From NCBI RefSeq assembly GCF_024713975.1, contig NC_091108.1:6315001-6379000 (forward strand): a stretch of 64,000 nt of DNA, given 5' to 3'. Positions 53,063-64,000 of the stretch are shown piece after piece; within the stretch, counting starts at the first letter, position 1; every line of letters starts with the position of its first letter. The position numbers were made by a program, and so were the translations under genes. The notes below the pieces were generated by a model, which worked only from the letters and a program-made list of their open reading frames with translations, searched no databases and was not told where the DNA came from. Source of the DNA: Paralichthys olivaceus (Eukaryota; Chordata; Actinopteri; Pleuronectiformes; Paralichthyidae).

Positions 53063-56000
53063 CTAAGCGTCAGATGAATCCACTCTGGTGTCAGTTACGG
53101 GCAGCGACCGATTGTACAGGTTGTTTTCAAAGGAAGAGTCAGATTCAGCTCCATGTTGTGTGCTCTGAAAAGAAAAACATCTTTTATCATCTGAGTTAAG
53201 TCGAGACAAGATGCTTTGCTGTCAAACACTGTGTACTTACACCTATTTTGCAGTTAAAGAGGTCAAACACTGAGTTGTGGTGAATCGAATCATTATTTAT
53301 AAGTGTCGACTGGTTCCTGAGACACACGAACAGAAAAGTCAGCCAACAAGACACACGAGAATTCCTCAGTGACATTATGAATGTTAATTACTGATGTATT
53401 TACATTGTGTTACGTTTCCTGTTCAGCACGAAGAGGACGACGGCGAGGACAACTCCAGCCAACAGAGTCAGAACAACTGTGAGGCCTAAGGGCAACATAT
53501 CTGCAGACAAAGAAACATCGCAAAAAGCTCAGCATTTCACAACAGCACATTCCCTGCATGTATTTCTGAACAATGCAGTTACCTCTTGGTATAAGGCTTT
53601 AAATTTAATTACTTGTTAAAATGTAAGAATCGTTTGAAGGTTACAATTGCCAATAATTTTCCGATTTCTAAAAAATCCAATAGAAGTTAAATTATTATAC
53701 TAACAAGGACAAGAGTGAGACTTTGTTTTTTTATTTTGGTGGATTGGAAGCACAACTGTCCCAAATGCTATGCAAGTACTTTTTGAGGGAATGTTTTTAT
53801 CTTAACTAACCATAAATGCACATCGATATACAGTCATTGCATCTGAGTTAATATGAAAGATGCTCAGTTGAGGTAGATGAGGAAGATTTCCAGTTACCAC
53901 TGTTTTCATCAGGAGGGTCAATGGGGGGGTCTGTGTAACAGCTGCCAGGGAAGATGGTGATGTCATCGAGAGCGACGTCCCCGCCTGTATTCTCCCCCCT
54001 CTGATACACAAACACGAACTGTGACAAAAATACAAAGTTAGTTCACTTCAGTTTTTCTGTACTTCATGATCAGATGATGCTTTTTCTTTTTATAAACTAA
54101 TGACAACCTGACTGAATTATCTCTGATGAAAACCACTATAATCCAATAATTACCCAGAATGCCTCTTCATGTTTAATAGACACTTGAGCCATCTGCCACT
54201 TATCTCCCTTGTTTCCCGACTCAATCCACCTCAGATCCCCTTCTTCACTGCCACCTGATTGCATTTTTCTATGGGACAGGACAGCACTCATTTAATTCAC
54301 AAGTTAATTAAGACATTAATGTTTCTCCTCCTTCGACATGAACAGTTAGTTACCTGTCATTTATGAAAACTCTGAGAGTCCCAACATGGCTGCCATACAT
54401 GTGGTACCAGAAGATGAGACAGTGCCCTCTAATGGACGGCTGGAACACATCACTGATCAGGAAGGACCTGGCTCCCCACTCTCCCACTAAGTTGTCCACA
54501 TACAGATAATAACCTGTGGGAAACATTTAGCATGACAGGATCAGCTCTTATATTCTTTTTGCAGATACTGTTAATATCACTTCAAACGATAATGTGCAGG
54601 TGCTTTAACCTCCACACAGGTAATGCAGTCAAACTTTGTGTTTTATAGTTAAACGTTACCGAGAACAAGATCTGTATATCACGTAAATTATCACCATGTG
54701 TTGAGTTGGTGGTGTGATCGAAACTAGGTCCTGTGTTCGGGTTCGGAGAGTCCCCTCTGCCGCGGAGCCAGTTCCCCTCGGCGACGTCTCCACCCAGGTT
54801 GCTCCAGCTGCACATGTTGATCTCAAAGTCACAAAATCCATGAGGAGGACACTGAGCCTCCGTCAGATGTACGTCATCAAAAGCCATGTCTCCCTCCTGA
54901 GTGGAGCCAGACTTTACACCTTCCACCACAATCTGAAACACACAGCATGTGATCATGGAAACTATTAGATATACTATATATTTAGACGTCATCTCAGTCT
55001 TATTAGATCAACATGTGGTTTCATTATTTATGAGGTGTTTTAGACTCTATCAGTGCATTTTATATCATCTGATTTGTCAACAATTAGATTTGAGATAAAA
55101 AAATATTTGTGTATATAGTGAAGAGCAATATTTATTGGAAATACATATATATAGTCACAGTAGGTACAAATAGCTCCAGATTAAGGTTACTGCAATGCAG
55201 AACCTTGAAGTAGACACTGTCTGTTACCAGTGTCTATCTCTTTCCCCCACAGTGACTGTGTGTCACCAACCTGTTGTGGGTGGATCTTTGTGACTCACCC
55301 TGTAAGGCTGAACACGAGGCAGCAGTGAAGCCTGAGCGAACCTCCACAGCCGGCCCTGGTCTCCTGTCTGAGAGAAAATCAGAGCTTCCTTCCTGTCTTC
55401 ACTCTGCTGGTAAACATTCAGCGTCCCCATGCCTTTCCCATACATGTGGTACCACAGCTGCACACAAGCTCCTTTTCCTGAACGGCCATAGGAAGGAAAA
55501 CCAAATTAAATGTGATTTCATCAGAGAGATATTACACTGAATATCAACATCAGCTCAATATCGTCACTCAGTGTTTACCTGTAACATTTAAAGTGCTTAG
55601 ATGTCAAGTTATCAGTGTTTTATTAAAGAGCAAAATAGAATTGACAAGCAGATCTGTCCGGTCATTCTGGCGACTCTGACCTGCCGGGTACAGGGGTGAA
55701 GACATTGCAGCCTTCTGGTCGGTGCTGTCAGCAGCAGAGGAGGGTAGGTAGTAGTAATGGCCTGTGGGCGTGTTGGTGGTGTGGTCGGTGTCTGGTCCTG
55801 TGTTGGGGTTGGTAGTGGAGCCCGAGTGTCTGACCCAATCAAAGTCATCAGTGGTCTGCTGCTGCCAGTTACAACTCCCCTCCTCAAAGTCACACAAATC
55901 TACAAGATAATAACAATAATAATACAGAAATAATATTTTGAAATGCATTATAAAACTACACCACTCTGCAGCCAGTGCAGTTTCCATTTACATACATTTC

Positions 56001-59000
56001 TTTCAAGACACACGAGGTCAACGTGACCTTTGACCTTTAAAATCTAATCAGTTCATCCTTTAGTCAAAATTTGAAGAAATTCCCTGATGTTGTAAAGCTA
56101 CCGTAACCTTGACGGTTCACCACTCAAATCTAATCAGTTAATCTCTGAGTCTAACTGAACATTAAAGTAAATGTTTGTATATTTCATTTGATAATTTTTA
56201 TTGAAAGACCCATTCATTTTTGTGACGGATCCAGGATTTCCCCCCCCCCCCCCACTTTCTTTAACATTGAAAGATCGGGCGTTTTTGACATTTTCAAGAA
56301 TTGCTCAGGGCAAAATTATTGAATCTTGATGAAAAAAAATACAACAACCATTTAAAAAATCCACATATTAAAAAGTAGTGTTCTCCAGCTTTAGCCCAAT
56401 TACCAGAGGCAGGACACGGTCCACTGATGAAAGAGATGTCATCGATGGCGATATCTCCCGCCTCTCCTCCAACTGTAGCCTCTAAAACCACTTGGTGGAC
56501 TTTCTGCAGCAGCACGGCGGTCTGCACCAGCAGCCACTCATCCCCTTGATTTCTCGATTTCTGCCACACCTACAGGAAAGACAGGACGGTGATTCACTTA
56601 CAATGAGGATGTGGGGAGGTTTGTGCAACACCGCACTATGCAAACTGTGCAACTTGCACTCCATATACCATGTATTGATGTTATTTTGCAATCAGAATTT
56701 CACAATTATGTGAAAAGTATAATAACGGAGCGAATACACTGTGGAAACACCCACAAATATTTCTCAATAAGCTTCACAGCAAAATCCTAACACATTTTTC
56801 ATGCAGGAACTTTGATTTAAAAAAAAACACAAATTCAGAAAAACTATTATTTTTATTTATGTTTTACCAGTGTTTTCTTCAAGGGATCAGCTGAGTGTAG
56901 AAACAGCTTCAAAGATCCCACAGTGGCTCCAAACATGTGGTACCAAAATGTGAGACAGTATCCTTTTTGTCCAGCAGGTGGCAGCAGTGCAGACTTGATC
57001 TGAGCCACATTCCCCTTCACACTTGGGGTTGAACTCTTGATGTGAAGGTATTTCCCTGATAAGGAACATACAACAAGACTTTACATTATGTGTGAATAAC
57101 AAACTCAATGATGCTCTTTTGATCCTACATATAATACTGTATGCTTTCAGAAATTGCTTGTAAAAATATTTTAGAATGGCTATGACCTTTGCCGGTAGTG
57201 TGGTCTCCTGAAGGTCCTGTGTTGGGGGTTTCGGTGGGACCAGATGTGCTGAGCCAGTCAAGCTCATCCTCAGCCCCCTGCACCCAAAGACACAGACCAT
57301 CTTCAAAAGAGCAGCTATATGCAGAAAGAGCTGGGGGGAGGGGAGAAAGAAAGAGAGAAACACGATTTCAAAATTAGCCAGCCTTCATCACCATTACTTG
57401 TCCATTTAAACACAGTAGAGCTACATATTCTAAATGAACTCACATGTTTAAACCATATTTACCTGGTGGTTGGTAGGATTCTTCACAGTTTAAAAAGGAG
57501 ATATCATCCACAGCAAAAATACAACCTCCAGTGGCTGTGGCCTCCTGAGTGACTTTATTCATACCACTAAAAAAAACCTGAAAGTACAAACGATACAACT
57601 AAAACAAAGATGAAATTTGTGGGCGTAACTGTAAAATACACAACTTTTTTTGTTTACTAAATTGATAGTTGTTTGTCGGCCTGTTTGTTGTGGCCTCATA
57701 TTCCAAGTCCTGACAGATGCGATATGACAAATAAAATCTCCTTAAATAAGATTTTCATCTGGGAAGAAACCTGGTGACAGAATTTGTTATTTGTTTGTCC
57801 ACTCGTTTATTCGGGTTAATTAAACTGCACATTTCTGTGTCCCCTGCAGAAAGATTCAAAGACAACATGAGCATACACCTTATAAGGCTGCTGCTGCAGG
57901 CCGAGAAGCAGAGTCTCTGCAGTCCAATGGGAGACGGTGTTGTGACTACTTGACCACAGGATTGCTTCACTCCCCTCAGCTTGCTGCATAAGCACTCTGA
58001 GTGACCCAGCACTCACAGCACTGATGTGGAAGTGAAACCTGGGATGAGGAAAGAAGGAAGGAAGGAGGGGAGAGTGTTGGAATGGGAAGACAGTTGAGTG
58101 GTAGAAAGATGGGGGAGGTGTGGAGCATTGAGCAATTCATATGACTTTGAATCAAAAACAAATGTGACGATCAACGCTGTGGTTGTCACTCACAGAATCT
58201 GGCAGTAGGGGGATGAAAGGGGGAGTGAGGGACTCTGAAGCCGGGACTCGCTCTGTGTGGACCCATGACTGAAATTCACTCTCATGTAGAAGCCTGAGAA
58301 CAAGGGACAACATTCTGTATCAAAATTTACTAACATGTTGATTCAATTAGGATCAGTTCAGAGCTTCGGCATGTTATCGATTGATTTCTCTTCCTGTGGA
58401 TCCATGAAATCAACCAATGACTCAGTAACTTATCCACTAGAGTCACCTGTGTCTGTGGTATGATCAGTGGGCGGCTCGGTGTAGTTGCTGGCTTTCTGTC
58501 TCTGCCACTGACTCTGTCCATCACTAGAGTCAGTCCATTTGCATTGATCTCTCTCAAATGAGCATGGACCTGCATCACCATTAAAAAAGCATGAGTAACA
58601 CTGCTGGGAAAAGAGGGGTGGAGAACAGTGGTTCATGATTCACAGTTTTTTTAACATTATTTGCTTTCTGAGAACTTTTTTTTTTTGTCAAACAACAAAG
58701 GCCATGTATCCCGTAAACGATGAGAACTTGGTCCTGCAGGTTGACGTCTCAATGGTTGGTGTTGACGCATCTCTTTCAGGAATCATATTTCAACACAATG
58801 TTTTCTTTTACAAGAAATCTTTGTCTGAATAAGCAGGAACTTATGAGTTATGGACTGTGATGTTTGAGCACCAAGATCACAAGTGATTGTTGTGCCACAT
58901 TTGAAGAATTTCCCTCTAATCCCTCAGCCGTCTCTCATGGAGGCCTTTAACACGGAGATTTGGCTAATCATGGCTGCTTTTACAACTTACTTGCACCAAT

Positions 59001-62000
59001 TTTGGGAAACTCGTGCATATTTAATCTCACCTCTGTCATAGTGGCTAAAGTCCATCATGTTATTTATTGTGTCCAATTTTTTTTTAGCTTATGATCAAAT
59101 AATTAAACATTTAAAGTTAAGAAAAAGAATATGTTTTTTAGTTTTTTTAAAATCGCGTTCGCAATGTGTTCTATGAGATGATTGGCGTCAAGTAGTTTTA
59201 TTCTTTAACAACCAGTGACTGCATGAGTTAACTTCTTCACATCTATCTAGATCTTATTTTTACCCCAAAACATTTGTCTTTTTCCCTTGAAAAGAATGAG
59301 AAAGTTACCACACTGCTCTATTTGTCATCTAGTAGCAGATAAATGACCACTCGTCAAATTTACTGCAGGTCTGTTAAAGGACTGTTAAAGATCGATGCAA
59401 AATGCAGCTCTCACCGCAGCCGTCCTCGTCCTCCCCCTGAGGACAGTCTAGATGATAATCACACAGTAAGGTAGTCGGAATACAAACTTTTTCAGCGGAC
59501 CTCCAACAGAAAAATGTATTATCCTGCAGCATCAAAGACAGGAAACACAAATCATGACGTATTTTCATTTAATGTTAAAGGACTTGTTGTTTGGAATATT
59601 TTAAAGCTTCAGAGAATTGACTGCAGATGTGTCAAGTTGTTTACCTGACAGGGATTGATTGGTGCGGTTGAGGTTGTCTTAAAGGTTGTAGATGGGGTAG
59701 AGGTGGGTGACGTGTCAGGGAGCTTGTTGTTATCAGGGTCAAATTTACACTCTTTGGAAAAAGATAAGTCATCCAGTGCAACCTGCCCTCTGCTGCCATT
59801 ACCATGCTCATATCTGAAGACAATCTGAGATATAAAACAAATATTCTGAACTTCTTTCTATTACTATGAAACGTCAATGATAAAAAAACATCATTAGCAA
59901 AGAGCCATGGTACAGTCAAGGCCAAATATTGCGCAGTTAACTATCAGGACAGTGCCTTAATCCACAGATACTTTGACTTTATCTGAAGGCCGGCAACAGA
60001 TTATTCTACACATTTAAAACGATTTAAAACAAATTGCTGTAACTTTTATTTCTTGCTCATGGGACAGGATCAACAATCTGTGAACATCGTTAGAAATGAG
60101 GCTTCGGTTGCCTTAAGCATTCAGCTGTCAATCTAATTGTGTCCTCACTGACCTTGCTGCTGGCTGATGAGGAGAACGTGACCTCTGCTCTCTGCCAGCT
60201 GTAGCTCTGTGAGTTTTCCCTGAGCCATAACAGTCTGTCGTCACTACCGGACCCTCGTGTCCTGGACTGGGCTGTCAATGTGGCTGTAGAATCGTCCAGG
60301 CTGAAGTAGAAGAACCTCATCTGCAAAGGAAAAGGTAAGTATTGCAACAAACAGTGAGAAGAACATAGAAAAGAGGGTAATAGTGTTGGTTTGAAATAGC
60401 TCTGTTGAATGTGATGAACCAGCAGGAGTGGTTAATGATTTACTGTACCACTACACAGAAGAGATAAGTATGGAATAGATAATAAAAGCTGGTAAAATAT
60501 TCACACATAAGCAGCAAAGTGTTGCTGTAATAGCATCAGATGCTTTCAAAAGTTATTTGAGCTGTGCTTGGTAAGAACAGGAGAAAATGTGTGTTGACGG
60601 ACATTCAATACACACATCTAACAGCTGTTAGAGAAGCTGCTTCGGCCCAAATATGTGGGATTTACCGTTAATTCTGACCTTTTCTTAAACTTTAAAAGAG
60701 TTAAACAAGGCCTGGTCATTCTCTAAAGGTTCAAAACCTGTATTTGTGTTCTTTAAATTCCACAAAAATGTTTGTGACCACTTTGTATTATGCTTTAATT
60801 AATATAATATTGTCCATATTTTACCTTTCGACTTCATGATATGAATAGTTTATGAAGATGTGTTTTTTTCTGCTTTTCTGTTGTTGAATTAAAATGACTT
60901 GTCAGGACCCTTTGAAAAACAAGATGGAAGTAACCAACCCATTAGATCCACATACAGTAAACTCACAGTACAGTTCAAGACGGGTAGTAAAGTTTTAGAG
61001 AGGATCTCTGATGTCTGTCCCTTCTTGTTGAGGTAAGTCCCAGGTATAACATAGCGACCTGTATAATAACAATAGAAAAAAAGCATAAGTAGAGATTTAT
61101 TGATAACAGAATGATCAAATATAGTATATTAACCGTGCAGTGAGTCTAGACCCAGTTGCCAGGAGTCTCAGGAAGTCTAATACCTGCAGCAGAGTTTTGG
61201 GTGTGATCCCTGTGAGGCCCATGATCGGGCCAGGCTTCCTGTCCTTTCCGAAGCAGCCACTCATCTCCAGGTGTGTCCACGTCACTGTCTGCCCAGGAAC
61301 ACAAGCCCTGTTCGAAGCTGCAGCGCTCCATGAAACCTTGTTCTTCTACATCATATTTTTATCATCATATAAAGGGGGAGTGAAATGAAGACAATTACCA
61401 CAAACTATAAACTGGCACTTGAGAACATTCACCAGTGAATATATAATACTGTACATACGTAGTCATATCTAAATTAAGTATGATTATGTTTTATGTAAGT
61501 ACATTTTACAAGCCAAGAATGGCACAACAAAGCTTAACAGCACATCTACGGTACAAACCGTATATAATAACTTGTACAAGCACTGTATATTAATTCACTG
61601 TAAGAGTGCACAATCTATCATTCACTATCATGATGATGTCTCACCACAGTTGCTCTCATCAGACCGGTCCCCACAGTCATCGCTGAAGTCACACACTTGG
61701 TTGTTCTCAACACACACACTGTTGTTGCAGAGAAACATGCTCTCTGGACACACGGGCTGGGGCTCTAAGAAGAAGAAAAAAACATTTAATGATTGTAAAA
61801 TCAGCATAAAAAAAGTGCTGGCTGTAAATAAATGCAAAAGTTGGAAGTTTACCAGGCAGGGTGCAGTTTGTGAAGTCTATGTCATCGATGGCAATATGTC
61901 CAGGCTTGTTGAAGGTTCTGGAGGCTTTAAACAGGATGGTGAAGTCCCGAGGGATTCTACCAACCGTTACATCCCCACGCTGCCACAGATTTCCATGGCT

Positions 62001-63326
62001 GCCTGATATCCACCACAGCGTAGTGGACCTGGAGCCCTCCATTAGTGACACATTCAGCTCTTCTATATCTGAAACATGGTACAGAATACAAGACTGCATG
62101 CACAAATACAAAAGGTGACTCACATATGAAGAGCCATTTTTGTATGGCACATACATGTGCATATGCCAAACATACCCTCTCCATAAAGATTGTAGTAGAA
62201 GTGGAGTGTGCAGGTGGCCCCAGCCTGTGTCATGGTGGGACTCTGCAGGGCAGCAGGGCTTATCTGATCGCCTCTGTCTGAATCCACTGCCATGTACCAA
62301 CCTGGAAGAGTCAGATAAGAACACGGGAGAACAGTTTTTTCTTTCAATCTGCAGTCAACAGAATACTGCAGAAAATACAGAGCAGGAGCAGATTTATCAA
62401 GTTGACGTGGGGTGGGAAGTTGTGAAAAGAGGTTGTAGCAGGGTGATGGGAGGATGGGGATGATAAAGGATGAAAATATTCAATGCAGACGATGATAAGA
62501 TGTTTCTTGTTGCTGTTTTTCTTTCTATGCATTTATGAATTAATTCACTATATCGCTGGACACTGATGTGGTTAATGTGGGAAGACACCATTTTTAGCAT
62601 CCAGCTCATTTGAATTGGGACTAGTGAATACACTATGTCAAAAATATATTATATTTTAGGTGAAACCAAATGATTCAACAGTTGGCAATTGGACTGTAAG
62701 ACACATAAACCGAAGTTAGAGTAAAACTAATTTAAGACGGGTTAGAGTGTGGTCCTACCCAGTTCAGTGCCCAGTGTGTTGTCCACAGCGGGTCCAATGT
62801 TCCCTGCAGCATTCCTTCCTCTCACCCACTGAAACTGGCCAATGCTGGTATCCACCCAATCGCATGTGCCATTTTCAAATGAGCAACCCACAAATCCCAA
62901 ACTTGTTTCATTCACTGCATTAAAAAAAAGTTATTATCAACAAATCAAATATCATTAAACATATTTCAGTAAATAATAACTACAATCATTTATATATAAT
63001 ATATACAATTTGTTTAACAGAATCAGTACCTTCACAATGCCCTGATGTGAAAGTGATGTCGTCAATGGCAATGAATCCTCTATTGTTAGCCTCTGCTTCA
63101 ATCCACAGCTGAGTGTGAAGTTGTTGAGGGAGTCGGTGAATAACATTGATAAAATAACAGTTTCATTTATTATGTTACTATTGTATGTGTGAGTACCTGG
63201 AAAGGTTTGGTCTTCTCTACAGATTGGGAAAACCTGCTCCATCTGCTGCCACTGCTGTTACTCTGGAACATCACATCCTCCTCTGATGACCCAGATCGTT
63301 TGTACACCCGCAGTGTCCCAGAGTCA
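53063..63326 (-). CDS. malrd1: MAM and LDL-receptor class A domain protein, 3' part (malrd1)
   Basis: Twenty-seven exons (minus): 63197-63326, 63030-63108, 62759-62914, 62176-62301, 61853-62068, 61645-61764, 61184-61336, 60967-61058, 60153-60320, 59645-59824, 59415-59523, 58447-58569, 58194-58293, 57879-58038, 57463-57577, 57187-57330, 56868-57055, 56404-56569, 55681-55899, 55299-55477, 54695-54932, 54354-54513, 54154-54268, 53898-54018, 53414-53500, 53241-53316, 53063-53164. About 1270 codons. Domains: end of a MAM; MAM ([10 protein letters not shown]); LDLa ([16 protein letters not shown], full Ca site); MAM ([10 protein letters not shown]); Thr/Pro linker; LDLa ([16 protein letters not shown]); four more MAMs ([40 protein letters not shown]), each closing with a VALDD/IAIDD-type motif; one TM helix ([20 protein letters not shown]); cytoplasmic tail ending VDSSDA. 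All phases agree except at the TM/tail junction. Human MALRD1 is linked to FGF15/19 and bile-acid control. Continues beyond the right edge. Confidence 0.85.
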
Positions 63327-64000
63327 CTGACAAACAGAACAATGTTGTTTTTTATTTCATGTGTGAAAGATGCTTTTGTTTAACTCAAATAAAGCCATGG
63401 TTCACTTCACAGAACTGAACAAACAAAATGATTTTTGCCCCTGATTCTTGGAGAAGTTAAACTTCTATTAATACTGCAAAAGCACTATCCTGAACATTTG
63501 TCTTTAATTTTTCTTACCTAAAAACTAATTGGATGAACTACTCTTTTGCTTGTTTTCTGTTAACCATTGCAGGTTTGTTTCTTTACACAGACATTTGGTG
63601 TTGTTGGGCTGAAACAGATATATTCAATATTAAGTCTTGTCTTAAGACTGAACTCTGCCACAGAATATTAGTACTCTTGCACAAAGTGGAGCAGATGATT
63701 CATGTCTAAATGACATTTGTCCACACTTCCTCAGGAAGTCAATGAGGAAACTAAACAGAGTAAACAGGATGAGGTGCATCCTCTGCATTGTCAGATTCTG
63801 TAGGATGTGAGTATGGTGGTGATCTTGGATGGACTTTTTGATTACCTGTTTTCCATATAATACCATAAGGTGAGACAGGAGGTTGTGTCTTTCGGTTGGA
63901 TCCATTCTGACGCTACCTGTGCACGACTGCTGTGGTTTAGGTGAAGTGATGAGCTCAACAAAAACCAACCTACGTATAAAAGAAAACAAACACACCTTTT
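63327..64000 (-). other. malrd1 intron at right edge
   Basis: No MAM or LDLa exon is visible. The minus frame 63642-63995 has weak resemblance to the C-terminal end of a LINE protein (HHTHILQNLTMQR, FRHESSAPLCARVL), too weak to name as an element. Confidence 0.35.

Noticed and set aside
63642..63995. 117-codon minus frame at the right edge as a gene
   Set aside because: No splice context or domain; at most a faint LINE C-terminal relic inside a malrd1 intron.

Overview
The window looks like genomic DNA from a ray-finned fish, probably a percomorph teleost. Genes have short exons with GT-AG introns, intergenic DNA is AT-rich, (CA)n/(TG)n arrays are frequent, there are fish-type L2 LINE and endogenous retrovirus relics, and every recognisable protein is a vertebrate family member. 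Nothing prokaryotic is present. All exon models were made by eye from translation, splice sites and phase; none was checked against transcripts or databases.

Layout from left to right. (1) 1-3650: last three coding exons and 3' UTR of e2f5 (+). (2) 4116-4277: terminal coding exon of an unrecognised minus-strand gene. (3) 4837-5952: intact single-exon atypical chemokine receptor ackr4 (-). (4) 8331-19725: two direct copies of a ~3 kb block. Each copy holds a three-exon minus-strand gene for a small secreted basic peptide I cannot assign. Between the copies lie a 5'-truncated L2-type LINE, a broken minus-strand endogenous retrovirus (gag, protease/pol start and env remnants, no RT or integrase seen), and a shrunken copy of the 5' region of the next gene. 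(5) 21973-40408: complete myrip (Slac2-c, Rab27/myosin VIIa linker), 15 coding exons, 1304 codons, with a large acidic exon 9 carrying a fourfold repeat. (6) 41484-48067: complete plxdc2 (-), 14 coding exons, 583 codons. (7) 49637-51769: complete FKBP12-type prolyl isomerase (-), four exons. (8) 53063-63326 and beyond the right edge: 27 exons forming the 3' part of a multi-MAM/LDLa membrane protein, best read as malrd1 (-). From what I recall of the human map, PLXDC2 and MALRD1 are neighbours on chromosome 10, which supports both names.

Biologically this is a chromosomal neighbourhood rather than a pathway. myrip links Rab27 organelles to actin motors, plxdc2 and malrd1 are cell-surface glycoproteins, ackr4 scavenges chemokines, and FKBP12 binds channels and receptors.

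The strongest candidate for something undescribed is the duplicated peptide gene. The two copies are almost identical in introns, promoter and signal peptide, yet differ at 11 bases in 45 within the presumptive mature peptide, and all nine changed codons alter the amino acid. Other items worth a second look are three long perfect DNA hairpins (21, 27 and 36 bp arms), TG-repeat tracts beside three frame-neutral myrip exons, an array of branch-point-like motifs in a myrip intron, and a frame conflict at the malrd1 cytoplasmic tail.
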